From Saururus chinensis (Eukaryota > Streptophyta > Magnoliopsida > Piperales > Saururaceae): a DNA stretch of 64,000 nucleotides. The stretch lies in NCBI GenBank assembly GCA_035235625.1, contig CP141140.1, positions 6,282,685 through 6,346,684 of the forward strand. The letters run 5' to 3'. The notes beneath the pieces are model-generated. The model saw nothing but the letters and a program-made list of their open reading frames with translations, had not been told where the DNA came from and made no database searches. Every line of letters starts with the position of its first letter. Within the stretch, counting starts at the first letter, position 1. The position numbers and the translations under genes are program-made. This document shows positions 12,850 through 26,808 of the stretch, one piece after another.

Positions 12850-13245
12850 TGTTGTATTGGTCATGCCTATAGGTTTGTTTAGCATTAGTTATTTGATTTT
12901 ATTGTCATTAGGAAGGCCCATTAGACCATTATTTATTTTCATTTTTATTACTAAGCCCTTCAGGTAATTATTTTTTTTACGTTAGTAATAGCTAAGAGGC
13001 CGAGGCCCATATGGCAGATGTGTTATGTAAGGGGCAAATACGTCCTATTTGAAGTTAATCAACCATAGCTCCGTTCTCTCCCCCTTATCGTCCTTCTCGC
13101 ACAAGGAAGAGTTTTTCCCTCTCACAAGTCTTTTCTGTGCCTCTCAAAGTTAAGATCAGTCCACACCAAGAAGGCCTGGCGTCGTCTTCTTCATATTTCT
13201 CTCTCAGTCTATATGTACTTAGGTGGCTATGTAGCGAACACATCA
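12850..13245 (+). repeat. 3' LTR of the Ty3/Gypsy element
   Basis: Begins TGTTGTATTGG and ends ACATCA. It aligns with the 5' LTR at 4126-4677 without the MITE, and follows directly on the chromodomain-like remains. Confidence 0.75.
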
Positions 13246-13250
13246 ATTAC

Positions 13251-16200
13251 TTGTAATAATTTTGCAAAGTGAACTTTTTACTGTAGACATTACCGTTTAG
13301 ACAAAAGATTTGGGTTTAATTACCAAGAATTTAACCTATTTATTAAGCATTTACATGGAAGTAACGACATCTTTGACGCTGTTTGATAATACAGCTAAAC
13401 TCCCCGAGTGATTTGACAGTTCTTTAATATCCAACCGTTCTCCACGGTTGTCCCATGTGATGTGATACATTAAGATACAGACAAACTCCTCCCCTTAGGC
13501 CATCACACCACCAGCGGTCGTACGCTGATCTGACGTATGGCATTGGCCCCTTGTCACCTGGCCTCGTTCCTCTTGTGGTGCTTCTCCCACCTCCCATCAG
13601 AAACTTCGTCCAACTTGTTATCTTCATAAGGAAAATAAAAGAATATTGCTGCTGCTATACCCCACCTCACGTTGCAAGCATAATGCGTGGGGTCATGTGC
13701 GCTTCTTAGCAACGCCATCTGTGGGTTTAGGGAGGGGGGAGACAGGGAGTACGTAGTTGGGGACTGCTGTTATATAGTAGTCGTAGTAGCGTTCATCTAC
13801 TCTTGTTTTATACCGACTGTAAAATCAGCCTTAGGAGGTCTCAAAACCGGGAGAGACAGAGAGAGATGCAGCATGTTACGTACGCAGCCAGAAGACAAAT
13901 GATGACTGATTTTTCAGAACATTTCATGCCAGGGTACAAATAGGATGTTTGTTTCTCATCATTTTGTTTCCCCTTCCGACACGCCTCACTCGCGGTGAGA
14001 GCACCTTCAAGTTCTTTTTACGGGAGAAAAAACTGAAGAAGATCAAGTTCAAGTTAAGGATCAAAATCCGAACATATCCAGCTAAGGCACAATTCTTTTG
14101 TAAATGGTGTTCGTCATAAATCTAGCTGATGGGCGATGTTATGTTGATGGCACTCGCAACAATTATGTAATAAGGATTTGAAGTGGAAAATAAAAATACA
14201 CCTTAGAATGAAATCTTTAAGGTATTTAATTTGTAGCGTGTAGAACTATCGCACCCAGCACTCACATAAACTTGTAGTGTTCTTCGTTCTAAAGGTAGAA
14301 TTTGGAGTATTTAAGGAAACGTCCGTGATACATAGAGGAAAGTATATTCGTTTCCATTTCCATAGCATGCAAGTATGGAGCAAATTTAATTATTAGTAGG
14401 AAGATGTTGACCTTATTATTAAATTGCTTGAGCAGGCGGGCAAAAAGCTTGCAAAAAAAATAAGTATGCGAGAAGGGGGGACGCCACCGAACCAAATTTT
14501 AATGTCGATATGTTCTTGGATTAATAGTGGCATTGTTTTCCTTAGTTTAGTCTTAGTTTTTGTTTCTTGGTTTTAAACCTTTGCTTTGGGTTTTTTCTGT
14601 CGTATACTTGTTTTTGGGTTTACTTTTAGTTGTTCGTCAGGGAGGGTTATTTATAGTGATCTGATCTTATATATGAACTTTTCGTTAGGTTCAATTTAGG
14701 TGGTTTGGCACTTAAAAAAGAGTATCATAAACTTATTTCTCCTTCGCTTAGATATAATTTTATTATTCAATAAAAATTATAAATTTTTCAAATGTGACTA
14801 TTAATATAGGACAGAGAGAGTAATAAATTTATGTTTACTTAGCAAAAAATGTATAAAGCAAATGTTGGTGATATTATTCTTTGATTGCTTTGTGGCACTC
14901 TTATAAAAAAGTTTAGGGTTCTATGAGTCTTACCATTCTAGCCTCAGCTAATGCCTATTCTAATGTGATCAATCACCCGAACAAGCATCGAATCACAAGC
15001 ACAACGAACTTTGTAACCACAAGAGAAAATACCCTAGACAAGAGCTTTCCGTGGTTTGATGATGTGCCTAGCTCGACGTGCAACCAACAATAAATTAACT
15101 ATGATCAACCGACAATTACAATTGGTTTACAACAATTTCTCAACATAAATCACCCCAAAACCTAAGCAATTACACCCTTGATCAAACAGCAATTACAAAA
15201 ATTTACAACACTACGCCTTTTTATACTTGGGTTAACTGGAAACAAAAGATACATTCCAAATGGGTAGCAATAATAAATTATCAATTTAGATGTTGAATAT
15301 CGGTTCCAAAATCCGTCACTTTGTCCGAATGCATACAATCAATTGTGTGTGACTGGCCATTACCGAAAAATCAACTAGAGTGGACTTCTTAGCAAATACG
15401 TCATCCGAACGATGCCGATCGATCGCCGAGAAATATCCATGACTTCGAACCCGTTCAAGCATTGATGGGCGCCACAAACTCCAAACAGGAGCCTCCCACC
15501 ATAAATATTCGACTCTCTGTCTCTGTCTCTCACTCTCCCCCTTCCCCATGAAAAAAAAACATGCAGAAGAAGCAAAAGACATGGTTGCAGGGGTGAAGGT
15601 GCCAAGTCTGAGCCCTTGGCTGTGGAGTCAATTGCCGAAGAATTGTTGCCGACGACCTAGCTAGATGAACCTACCACGTACGCCCGACAGATTAAGCCCC
15701 CACCATTTTTCGTCCATCATTTCATCACTTCCCATTATTGTTCTTCTTACTTTATACTCGTTGCATTCTTTACAACTAATCAGCATATGTTCTCACTCAG
15801 TTGTATGCGTGCATATGAATATATCAGCCCTCCCCGTTACCCTTGATGTGCTATCCACCTCAATGGAAGCTCAAGCAAATGTCTCCCTCCTCAGCGTTAA
15901 GGACAGTAACCCTGCTGGACTAGTGGTCCCTTTTGCTCTTTCGAATTGAGCGCTTTATCTTTCTACAATCTTCTATATATGTTCAACACCGGAAGGTGTG
16001 AAATAGTGGAGTATCCTATGGGTCAAAAGTCTTTTTTTTCATGTAAGTGGATCGAAGGGTTCCTCTTCCTTACTCCGTTGTCATGCTTTTTCTTGAATCC
16101 CTACTTTTCCTTTATGAGTGACATATCCCTTTCGTAGATAAGCCACCACTCCATGTGCCCCCATCAGCTTCAGACCATGGTAGTGGATCATCTCATATGA

Positions 16201-19200
16201 AAGACAAAAAAAATGCAACAGAAAGTGATTGGAAAAGCACTAGGAGTGGCAGCATGTCACATTAAAAGAGTAAGATAAGAAATGTATTGCAGAGAGAAAG
16301 AGAGGCCCTTGCTTGTCATAAGGGATATGAGACATCCGCCCGCAGGAGTGAAAGAAGGATCTGAGGAGGAAAATTTTTCCTTTACTTATGACTTCACATC
16401 ATTAAATCGCAATAAAAAAAGGAACCCAGAAACCCTAATCATTTAAGAAGAGTGGGGCCGCTTCCATTTAGTCATCTGGGTCCATTGTCTTTGTAAAGAT
16501 TCCATACAAAGCTGCAATCTAAGTAAGCTTTTGCTTGTTTGCTTTATCACAAAGTCCCTCGTGGGGTACTCAAACAGACCATGTGGTTTCCTGCCCTTAG
16601 ATCTCTTTCATTCATATAACACACCTACACAGGACGTTTGAAACATCAAATCTCGCCATAAGCATCTTTTTTTCAAAGAAATCCAGGTTTCTTCTCAGTC
16701 ATTATAACTTGCAAGTGACCAAGGATTTGCAAAAGGAAGCACCCCAAATCTACCTTCTCTCTCTAGTAGTCGCCACTGGACCCATCCTCTGAAAAACATT
16801 GAAAGGGCTTACGATTCCCCTTTGTTCCCTAGTCCTTGTCTTTTATAACTTTATACGTGTGATTCGGCGTCTTTAGCTCAAGCGATATTATGGAACACGA
16901 TCTTCATCACATGGGGTGTTGTACGCTTTGTGGCCATCACTCAAACAAAGTTGAGATCTGTAAGAGTACTATTCAGAACTTCTCAACTACAAGAAGTTCG
17001 TCACCTAAAAGTATATGAATGTACCATCTTCATAATTCTGCTTCAGGACTCCGATTCGTTAGTGATTAAATGCATCTGGTCATTATAAATTTGCTTCACT
17101 AGTTTTGACCTTTCTCTTACTCATTAACGTAATCACGCACTTTGTTGTCAATGAATTAGTATCGTGCTTAGTTATAGCCATATCAAAGTAGCTTAAGTTT
17201 GAAGGACCTCTATGGTTCCTTGATTACTTGACCGATGGAAGGTTGATGTAAGATGAAACTTCCATTCCTCAAGTAGGTTTACCCACTGTGCTTATTTAGC
17301 TTTGGGCCCACTGTTGCGACTCTGTAAAGAAGCTTACATTTTCAATCTAAAAAGCATATTGGTTGAGTGTCTTAATTGTTTCTCTCCTCTTTTCCTTTAA
17401 AAGAACTCCAGTGTGCCAACATCTTTTTCAGCAAAGATTCCATACGAAGGTACTTGGATGGGACCTTGCATTCGTTCGGTTGAGTCAATAAAACTAGATA
17501 TTCTCACAAATATAGTTTTTATTAAATATATATTAAGAGTAATCCTTCTTATGGTGTACTTAGTGATCATAGCGCGCTAGATAGGATAATTGATATGTAA
17601 CAGTAGAGTAGTGATCAAATCGAGCAGTCCCACATTAATTTACGCATGCATGTATTGGATGGTGAGGTGTAGCTAGAGAATGACTTCGATGATGGGTAGC
17701 ACGTCCACTTAGAAATTCGGCCAAAACAGTAGATTGAATGTTTTGATTACTATTACAGTGTTATCTGCTAGCTAGTTGTTTTGTCTGTCTTCCTGTTCTT
17801 TTTATTTCATTATTATTATTTTTTTGTTGCATCTTCTAGTTGCTATAACCAAATAAGAGGATACTAGCAAAGTAGGCTCCACCATCATGACCGCCACTAT
17901 GGAGGCAAGATTTGGTTTTCCTTATCCAACTACACACCAGATGCCATTAAGAAAGAAAATACAGCGAGGAGGACGTTCCCTCATGGCTCAATAATGTTTT
18001 CAGTTTTGTTCTCTATTATTTGGCACCTGGCTTTTGAGATCAGATGGGGCACTCGGGCTCCTTTCAATTCCAAATAAAAAGTACCTACAGGGGAAATAGA
18101 TCTACATGCCATGTCTATCTCGTTGAACCAGCAATGGGTGTTGCAATCTTATCATTTCACAGTGGCTAGGGCCTCAGTTTGTGATGTGTGTGTGTTGGCG
18201 ATGTCATGCATCGTTTGTGACATTTTTATCTTTGACAAGAGGCTGTTTTCAGATACCACATCCTGACCGTCTAATCTATGCGTTGTAGTTTCTATTGGAG
18301 TCTACCATCTGAAACAAGTCAAGAGGGGTCTCATTCTCACGAGGTACAATGTAGGGTCAAATCAAGGGACAAGTGATCACCCCCTCTGGATGGAGCAACG
18401 CCCTTGAACTGTGGAGGGGCCAGCATACATCAAATGCCCAATCTCCACAGGCCCAACATGCACCACGGCTCCACCACTTGCACCATTCAAACAGGGGTGG
18501 CTTCTCATGTGGCACACAAAACAAATAGATTCAGGCCAATTCCATGCGTCCATGGAGCAGTGATAAAATCTAGGTACTGGACTTGGAGGATGAAGGATAA
18601 GTTGCCGAATGTTATGCATGGCCCCCCTTTCAAGTATTCCATAGGGGCACAAGATAACAAAAGGAAAAGGGTGGGGAAGCGTCTTAGATGCCATGCCAGC
18701 GAGGAGATAAGAAGGTGGAATCCAGAATGTTGAAGAAATCATCGATCCTTCAAGGTGTTGGGAAGGGCCCTCTAGGCTCTGCATAGGACAATTAATGATT
18801 ATTGTGGTTAAAAACATCCCTCTTCCATTAATTTCTCTCTCAATAATAAGCTTATAATCATGCCCGGTCAAACAATAGTTTTATACTTCAGTTTTCCCTT
18901 TAAAAAGGTTGGAGAAGTGTGGTTATAGAATAAACAACTATTTAATCTGGTGATTAATAGGTCCAATTTAGTAGAACTTTATGTGGTTGTCTTTTGTCAA
19001 AGAGACTGGTCGTGTTGATTAACGTCCTTGTCAACTCTCTGTGTGCTTTGCCTCCTTAATGGTAGCATCCCTGTTCCAAGTTTTAGAATAAGAACAAAAG
19101 ATTGGGTCGAATATTAGAATGCACTAACTGGTATTCTTGAAACTTTGCGCTTCTACAAGAATAAAGAAGAAGAAAGAGAAAAAACTGTCCCTATCAGAAT

Positions 19201-20449
19201 TGTAGAGGAAACATCTTAACCGGCTTTTTTGGCAGCCACTTTTAAAAAGACAATCTGATTTACGTTACCCATTTGATATTTATTCCAAAATTCGGCCCTC
19301 GTGACCGTAGATTTCTGGTAAAGAGTCCAGATGATTTTTTTTTTATAATTGTATTTAGAGACTAGCAAAGTATTTACTCTTTCCCGTCAATTACTGCCAC
19401 GTTCATGGTATTGCATTTGGTTCAACCGTCGATTATCCTTTTTAAGCCCTTTATTTAGACTTCAGTAGTGATTACATGTGTTAGTGTGAGCACCATCGAA
19501 TTTATTTGATCAACGATTTCTGTAAAAGGAGGATAAGCAGGAGGATGTAAATGGGAGAACCGAAGATTCTTCCCCATCCCAAACCTAATCACCCCCGTGC
19601 AAGCTACTTACGTTGTTACGTAGAGGTATTAATCAGTGTATGAGCATTTGGGTTATGACTGTTGTATGCGAATTACCATATTGGATCTCGTTCAACTGTT
19701 GAGTGTTGATTACCATATTGTATTTTATTCTTATATAACGTATGATGGATGATATGGGAACCTAAACACAAAATTTTCATGCAGCTCATAAAGTACAACC
19801 AAAACAATGTCGTAATTGAACTTTCCCTCTAACACCTAAGAAAATTATTGGGCATCTACTTAATTTAGCTTTTCCAATAGAGCAGGCCATTAGTACTCCA
19901 TGTGGAAAATGACATGGACATTATTCATTTTTCTGGGTGTTACATTTAATTTCCCTTATGCCCTTGTGGATCTTAATTAATTTTCATCACTTGTATTTGT
20001 TGCTCTTCAAACAAGGAAAGCCTAGTAAATAAAGCCAATTTAAGATCCACATAGGTGGAACAAGCTAGTGGTGTGCGTGGCTGTGGAGGATGATGTGTAC
20101 GTAGCATTTTCTGATATTAAGTTTGCACCAGTACTATAGTTTTAGAACTTAGAAGGACTCCTAATGTAGATAACAAAAAAACAACAACTTGAAAAGAAGA
20201 AAGCTTCCTATAGTGCTAATCACTGGAAAAGGTTAAGAAGAAAAGGAAAAAGGTGAAATGGAAAGATAGTGTTGACAGAACCAGGTCTAACATCATGATG
20301 CCTTAGTGCACAGCGATTGAAGATAAAAATTGGCAAATAGGGAGCCCCCTCCGACACAAGAGAGAGCAAGACACTGAGATGCACCCCCACAACCTTCCAA
20401 AAGCACAAGAGAAGTCTCCCTCCCCAGCTGGTAGATAATGCCAAGCGCT
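13251..20449. other. Intergenic, no gene recognised
   Basis: Apart from the MITE at 14700-14820, only short frames without family resemblance occur, including a minus-strand 164-codon frame at 18377-18871 and a plus-strand 94-codon frame at 15665-15949. The stretch 16150-16280 resembles 2025-2130 (about 70% by eye). Confidence 0.5.
14700..14820. mobile_element. Partial Stowaway-like MITE
   Basis: Carries the family block GAGTATCATAAACTTA and the right end ATATAGGACAGAGAGAG next to TA. The left terminus is missing or too diverged to place. Confidence 0.5.
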
Positions 20450-21165
20450 TGCGGTGGGATCGAACAGAAGGCCGTGTTATTGGAGGGACCTAGCTAGCCA
20501 ACTCCCTCATCGTGGACCCCATGCGCCTCTTGTCCTCAGGGCCCGCCCTCAAAGCCAACGTTTTCCTTGGAAAAAATGACAAGAGAGAAAAAGAGTTCCA
20601 AGCTCGATCGATCACGCATACTGTAGCAGGCCACAGTAGCGTATGGTCGCTTAATGGCTTCGCTCCCGGCCCTCACCCCCCAAAAGCCCAAGCCTACTGG
20701 TGTGGTGTCTGGTGCTGGTTGGACTCCAGAAGGGAAGAACTCTGCCTGTGATCGTATCGTATGTATGATCAGTGTGGTTGTGGAACTCGGCCGGGCGGGG
20801 AGGGCTTTAATAAACTCTTTGAGGATTCGCCGACATATTGTCTTCAAGTGGGCGAATGGGACAACGGTCGAGTGGGCACAGATGAAAACGTCTACTACGA
20901 TCACGCGGGTCGCCGATGTCGGCCGCCTAAACGGGTCCGATCAGACCGGCTGGCCGGCCCGGACGTGTCATACATTAAATTAAAACAAAATAAAGGGCAG
21001 GGTAGCTGTAGCTGTAGCTCTTCACCACCTCTACTTTACTGGGGCCTACGTACCTTTTTTGTGGGGAGTTGTCACGTGAGGGCAGGGAAAAGGTCGCCCA
21101 CCTCACCTCAGATGCTTTTACCGCTGGAATCTTGACCCTGCTGCACCCTGCACCCAAGGTTAAAA
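20450..21165. other. GC-rich island upstream of the IDD gene
   Basis: Clearly richer in G+C and CpG than its surroundings, so frames stay open on both strands in several registers (20512-21135), none matching a family I know. It holds a triple GTAGCT run at 21003-21018 and TCACGTGA (a G-box core) near 21072. It may be a distal regulatory block or an unrecognised gene fragment; it lies 3 kb before the IDD promoter. Confidence 0.3.
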
Positions 21166-24160
21166 AGAGAAAGAGAAAGGGACAACCAAAGTCAATTTAA
21201 CGTGGAAAGCGTTTGACATTGATTTTTTTTTATTAGATTTATAACAATTAACAAAGCAGGTGTTAAGATATTTAGTTAATTTAATTGTTTCTTTTTCTGT
21301 TTGGCCCATTTGTCCATCTCTCTCTCCTTCTCTCCTAGATTCAAGCCACTCTGGTATTAATTTAAGCCCTTCTGGGATTTAGAATAATAAGAACACAGGA
21401 AAGCTAAGACGGGAAACAATGCTTTCCCTTTCCTGTGTGGGATGGTTGGCTTTTGATCCGTTGGCTCCAACCACGAGTGTCAACTTATTGGGGTACATTT
21501 TCCGTAATCCGTATTGCCTGACTGCTTATATATTTGTATCCTATTAGCTGGAGATACAAAATGGGAATCATTTATCAATGGCTTCTTTCTTAATGGCCCG
21601 CGATCATCTACAGTGTCTTTTTTTTATGTACAAATCTATATAAGTATCTTCAGAATTAATAGGCATTTGCCTAAATCCTCACACGCGTGCATTTGGTTGC
21701 TTACCCACTCGCATATGTATGTTCCTCGTAATTAAACGATAAGATTCTAGCATCAATTGAAGGGATCAACTTAAGCGCCTAAACATGCACTTGAGATCAG
21801 ACGATGAACATTTAAAGGGATAGGGATAAAATGTTTTGAGTGGTAATTTGCAAGAAGAATAGGACAGTTCCATGGCTGGCAATGATGGGATGTGACCCAT
21901 TAGAGGGACTTGTGGGAATTTATAGGGCACGTGAGACGGTGGGAGACTAGGAAGCTTGATTTAAGATAAAAATATTGGGCTGTGTGTTTTAGATGATGGT
22001 GCATATATATATATATATATATATGCCGATTTAATTTATCTGTATATATGTTTTGTTGCTTCCTCATTTCTGTACTCAAATTGGAAAAAAAGTTGAAACA
22101 AGTGGGGAGAGTAAGCTCTAAGTAGGTATTTCTGCAGCAAGAGGAAGCTGAGACGTACTTACTGTCTCTTGTGAAAACTCAGCCCCCCCCCCCGTCACTT
22201 TTTACTACCCTCTCTTGCTTACTCCGCTACTTTTTCCCTTTAGCTCCCTTTTGTGTTTTTTCCTTTCTCGGTGAAGAGAGATTGACTTTTCAGTTCAGCT
22301 TCCCTCATGATCTAGATTCTAGCCTTAGCTATTGTCAGCTTCCTCGTTTCTAGCCTCTATTTAAGTTGAAACTCGCATTAAAAAATATTAATTGGCCTAA
22401 TCCGTGGCCATTATCTTTCTGGAACTGAAAAACTTATAGTATAAATCAACATTCAGTTAATAACGATGACGCCGATGATGTCGCTTAATGCCTGATCAAG
22501 AATTGGTGGGTACCCCTCTCCCCTCCGAGGAGTACTGATGAATAATGAACGTGACTTGGGGGTTAGGAGACAGATTTTGGGTACCCAGTATGCATGGATT
22601 AATTAAAAGGAGACAGAGAATCTGTTAGCAGTGTGTTAGTAGCTTAAAGAAGGGGATAATAATAAGATACGGGATCGAGAAGGTGTTGGGAACGATGATT
22701 GCAAAAAAACATTCTCTTTGGATGCTGCATGTGTTGAGAATCGCCCCTCCCATCATCCCCCCATGTCTTACAGCCCATTAAACAAGACACATCCCCTACA
22801 ACTTTCCTCTACTCATGCATTATTATCATATTATACATTACAATACATACATTAGGGGGGGCTATACAGACTTGTGACGATTTTCTTTCTGCTGCTTTTG
22901 TCTTTCCAATTGGTCCAAGGAGGGGGTGATGAGGTGGAAGAATTATGGCGAGGGTATGGGCTTGGGACCCACTCTTTCTTTTATTCAGCCACCAAACGAA
23001 GACACCGTATACAATAGTTACATTTGAGTGTCAGTGTCTCAGTCAGGTATTATCACCTCATGGGAGGATTGTTGTCTTTACCATGAGAGCCACTCAATTG
23101 AGAAGACGGCAATAGAAGCTACTTTTGCTTTTTCTGTTTTTAACGGATTTTTCTGTAATAGCGCTAGCTCTTTTAGAGTATATATGTTAGTTCCAGGAAG
23201 GCGGCGGGCCAAGGAAACTAAATAAATTAAACTAGAAAGTGACAGAAAAGGGTGGAATAATTCAGAGAAATGGTGGGATTGTTTTGGCCGGCTTTTTAAA
23301 AGGGTGTTATGATATAGTCAAAGCGCTCATTTTCTTTCTTTTTAAGTTCCTTGGAGGAGGAGGAATGTCTTGCCACATTATTATTTTTTTTCAAAAAAAA
23401 TTGTTGTTGTCCATTGGTTTATGATATGCTGACAAGTAGAGTGATACTCTAAATTATAAATAGAAAGTAATTTCAATTTTTGTTGTTTATTTTTTGCCTT
23501 TTGTCCTTCCTAATTCAGTGTTAGGAAAATTAAGAAGAGTTGCTTCATGAGCTTTGCGTATCATTAGCATACCCTCGATGTGGAAAGAGAGCATCCACAA
23601 CCTGAGAAGATACTCAGTGTTCACTGGTAGCTGCTGATTCACAGATCACAATCAGATGCAGTAGATTGTATTGTCAGAGTTCATCTTGGTTTCCAGGTGG
23701 AATAGTCACAATCGATCACATGTCTTATTTGCGTCGCACAATAAATATCTCGTATAGCTTTGCCTTGATTTTTTATTTTTTAATTGAGATGGTCATATAT
23801 AATAACTTTTCTACGGTTCTAGGTATAATTGTTCGCTTAATTGTGCTTCTCTCATAAAGCCTTATATTGCCGTGCTTTCTCCCTCGTACACTGTGTATTC
23901 CGCTGAAAAGTATATACATATACGTTAGTGTCCCGAGTCCTGTCCTCTGAAAAATGATAAATTAGAGAAGAGAACGAAAAGAAAGAAAGCGAAGACAGGT
24001 CACGTGTATTTGGGTTCTGGCCTGGATTTATACGTGCAAATTACTGTGTGATGAATGATGAGTGTTTGTCTCTGCCCCAGTGCAAGTGAGAGGAGTGGGC
24101 TCAAGCTGCAAGCGGTGTGATTGGCCATTTGGCTCCCACTTCAGATCATTTGTTGTGGTT
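21166..24160. other. Upstream region of the IDD gene, no gene recognised
   Basis: Holds a short (TA)n at 22004-22024 and C/G homopolymers near 22183 and 22855. G-box-like CACGTG cores occur near 21929 and 24001, which may be regulatory. Confidence 0.4.
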
Positions 24161-24617
24161 TTTATAAAGGGTCTCTAGGAACAGAACAAAGGCCATCGAT
24201 CTTCGTAGAGGGTGGAGAGAGAGAGAGAGGAGGGTGAAGGAAGTGCAAGCTTAAAAGCTGAGAGAAAGCTGAAGGTTGCCGAAAGAGCTTTCTTTCTTTC
24301 TCTTCATCCATGTTCTTCTTCCGCCCACTCATCTTCCCAAATCTTGGATTATTATAACAGCTGAAGCACCAGCCATCTGAAAAGCTATATAAAACGAAAG
24401 AAAGAGAGGATAACATGGTGTTGGCTGCTTGAAATCTCCAGCAAAGTTCAGCAAAAGCCACTTAGAGGGATCCCTACTCCACGGCCGGTGGCTGTGTGTT
24501 TTCACTTTCTAAAGAGGCGATAGAGGGAAGCGATAAACTACTTGAAGGAGAGAAATTTCTGCTGGGAGGTGATATAAAGATCCTCACAAATCCGACAATA
24601 CCCACATTGAATTTCTC
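24161..24617 (+). promoter_or_regulatory. Core promoter and 5' leader of the IDD gene
   Basis: A TATA-like TTTATAAAG lies at 24161-24169, so transcription would start near 24195. A GA tract, GAGAGAGAGAGAGAGG, follows at 24215-24230, within the predicted leader. The leader holds two short upstream ORFs: 24310-24357 (15 codons plus stop, MFFFRPLIFPNLGLL) and 24415-24432 (MVLAA). Their effect on translation is inference; the sequence only shows that they exist. A 5'UTR intron cannot be excluded. Confidence 0.5.
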
Positions 24618-26808
24618 ATGTTCGGCTGCCCGACCTCATCTCCGGCAAGCAATCCCTCTTCAGCCCCTCCTCTTGAGTCATTTCACTGCATGGAGAGCAG
24701 TGGCAATAACAAAAGGAAAAGAAGACCAGCAGGAACTCCAGGTGGGTACTTCCATCTCTCCACTCACCCAATCTATTGAAACCTTTTCAAACTATTTCAC
24801 AATTACAGATATCTAATTCGAAAACCTCCTACTAATATGATAGCTCTCCTTGTTAACCACTTCATCTAACGCTCCTTTCCGGTGTCTTCTCCGTTCTAAA
24901 TTGTAATTCCTATTCATCTTAATCTTGGCTGTAGATCCTGATGCCGAGGTGGTATCCCTCTCACCCAAGACATTATTGGAGTCTGATAGGTATGTATGTG
25001 AGATCTGCAACCAAGGATTCCAACGGGATCAAAACCTCCAGATGCACCGGAGAAGGCACAAGGTCCCTTGGAAGCTGTTAAAAAGAGAGACACCTGAGGT
25101 ACGGAAGCGGGTTTTTGTGTGCCCGGAGCCTAGCTGTCTGCACCATGATCCCTGCCATGCGTTGGGTGACCTGGTGGGGATTAAGAAGCATTTCAGAAGA
25201 AAGCACAGCAATCACAAGCAGTGGGTCTGCGAGAAGTGCGCCAAGGGCTACGCTGTTCAGTCGGATTACAAAGCTCATCTCAAGACATGCGGCACCAGAG
25301 GCCATTCTTGTGACTGCGGCCGAGTTTTCTCGAGGTCATTGAGTTATCTCATCTAGTACTGCTTCTAATATTCATTTGTTATCCACTCTTAGCTAGTTCC
25401 TCAAATGCACTTCAATACAATTGTCTTCTAATTTTCACATTCTAATCCAGTATATACGTTAAGAGCCAAATCAGCATAAACCATTCTCAGAATTTAGGGA
25501 AGGCTAAATCAACCCGAAGCACAGCTTGCCTCGTTGTTTTCATATAGATAGACATTGTTTTTGTTTCAACCTTTTCTATGACTAATTCCAGCATGCCGAA
25601 TTTTGTTGCCTTATGTGGAGCCCTATTCTAACCGAGGCTTTCGGTCAGCCTGAGTTTCAAGACACAGTTTCCAAAATCATGTAGTATCGATTTTCAATAC
25701 TGGAATTATGTTAATTTATATGATGGTGTCTTTTTGTTTCTTCTTCCTGTTTCTATTTTATTTTGCAAAATAATTAACCAGAGTGTCAGCCATTTCCCAC
25801 TTCTTGAAGTCCAGTTCCCAAGTTCATTATTTGCATTTTTTTTGCTTATTCTCACAACATGCCAAATTCTTCATGATCGCATGTTGGTTCTATTTGCTCA
25901 CTTCCACATAGCTCTTCCACCGCGTTTCATCTAGTATTTGTTGACCGTGACTGATCTGGCGACCATACTTCAAACTTTCTCAATAACTAGTTATAAAAAT
26001 TTTATTGTGTTCATTCAGGGTTGAGAGCTTTATCGAGCATCAGGATGCCTGCAATGTAGGGCGGGCTCGGTCTGAACTTCAAACTCAGCCACCGGCCTGC
26101 CTGTCTCGGACCGCTTCCAGCCCGAGCCCATCGAGCGAGACCAACTTCAGCGCAGCTACTTGGCCCGGCATGAGGTCCGTGCCGTACCAAGCATCAGGCC
26201 ACCTCATGTACTCCTCTGACCGAAGCCTCACCACCGGTCTCAACCCCCGCCACAACCTCGAGCTCCAGCTCCTCCCCTCTCTCCAGCCCCTCATGACCTC
26301 CTCGCCCATATCGCCCAATTCGGACGAAGCCCAAGCGACCAAACTCCAGCTCTCAATCGGGTCTGCATGCCCCGACCCGGACGCAGACGCAGACGTCAAG
26401 AGGCCAGCCGACGAGTCGTCCCCTGCCGCGTCGAGGCTGAAGGAGCAAGCCAGAGAGCAACTAAAGTTGGCCATGGCGGAGAAGGCCTTCGCCGACGAGG
26501 CAAGGCAGCAGGCCAAGAGGCAGATCGAGCTGGCCGAGCAGGAGTTCGCCAACGCCAAGAGGATTAGGCAGCATGCCCAAGCCGAGCTCGACAAAGCCCA
26601 GATTCTCAAGGAACAGGCCAGTAGGCAGATCAACGCCACCCTTCTTCAAATCACATGTCACTCCTGTAAGCAGCAATTTCAAGCGTCGGCAGCTGGGCCA
26701 CTGGACGAGACCTCACGGGCAGTGAGCTACATGTCCTCGGCCATCACTGAGGGAGAAGGCGATAACGAAAACCGTAGGAACCAGCGCATCATGGAGTCAA
26801 ACTCTTAG
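24618..26808 (+). CDS. SGR5: SGR5/IDD14-16-type INDETERMINATE DOMAIN zinc-finger transcription factor
   Basis: Three coding exons, 24618-24741, 24935-25334 and 26019-26808, all with GT-AG junctions and consistent phase, give 437 residues. The first in-frame ATG of exon 1 is used because the peptide runs into the family's typical KRKRRPAGTPDPDAEV entry. Visible parts: basic nuclear signal KRKRR at 32-36; C2H2 finger 1 about 61-83; C2H2 finger 2 about 102-132; C2HC fingers 3 (138-160) and 4 (165-186), together the full ID domain, with finger 4 completed across the exon 2/3 junction; LELQLLP at 255-261 and LQLSIG at 284-289; an Ala/Glu/Gln-rich coiled coil about 312-385; then CHSCKQQF at 388-395. 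The coiled coil plus C-terminal CxxC block marks the SGR5/IDD14/IDD15/IDD16 clade (rice LPA1). Family knowledge: nuclear DNA-binding regulators of gravitropism, branch angle and auxin or starch-related genes. I cannot tell IDD14, 15 and 16 apart. The gene looks intact. Confidence 0.95.

Noticed and set aside
14890-15460. Possible second minus-strand Copia LTR
   Set aside because: Wording resembles the 4.9-5.7 kb stretch, but no ends, target duplication or coding remains could be placed.
18377-18871. Minus-strand 164-codon open frame
   Set aside because: No recognisable domain or motif, no supported start or splice context, and a competing plus-strand frame over the same bases. Probably chance.
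20512-21135. Overlapping 79-124-codon frames on both strands
   Set aside because: Low stop-codon density in a GC-rich island explains them; none resembles a known family.
26085-26639. 184-codon minus-strand frame
   Set aside because: It lies opposite exon 3 of the IDD gene and arises from that exon's high GC content; the plus strand is clearly coding.
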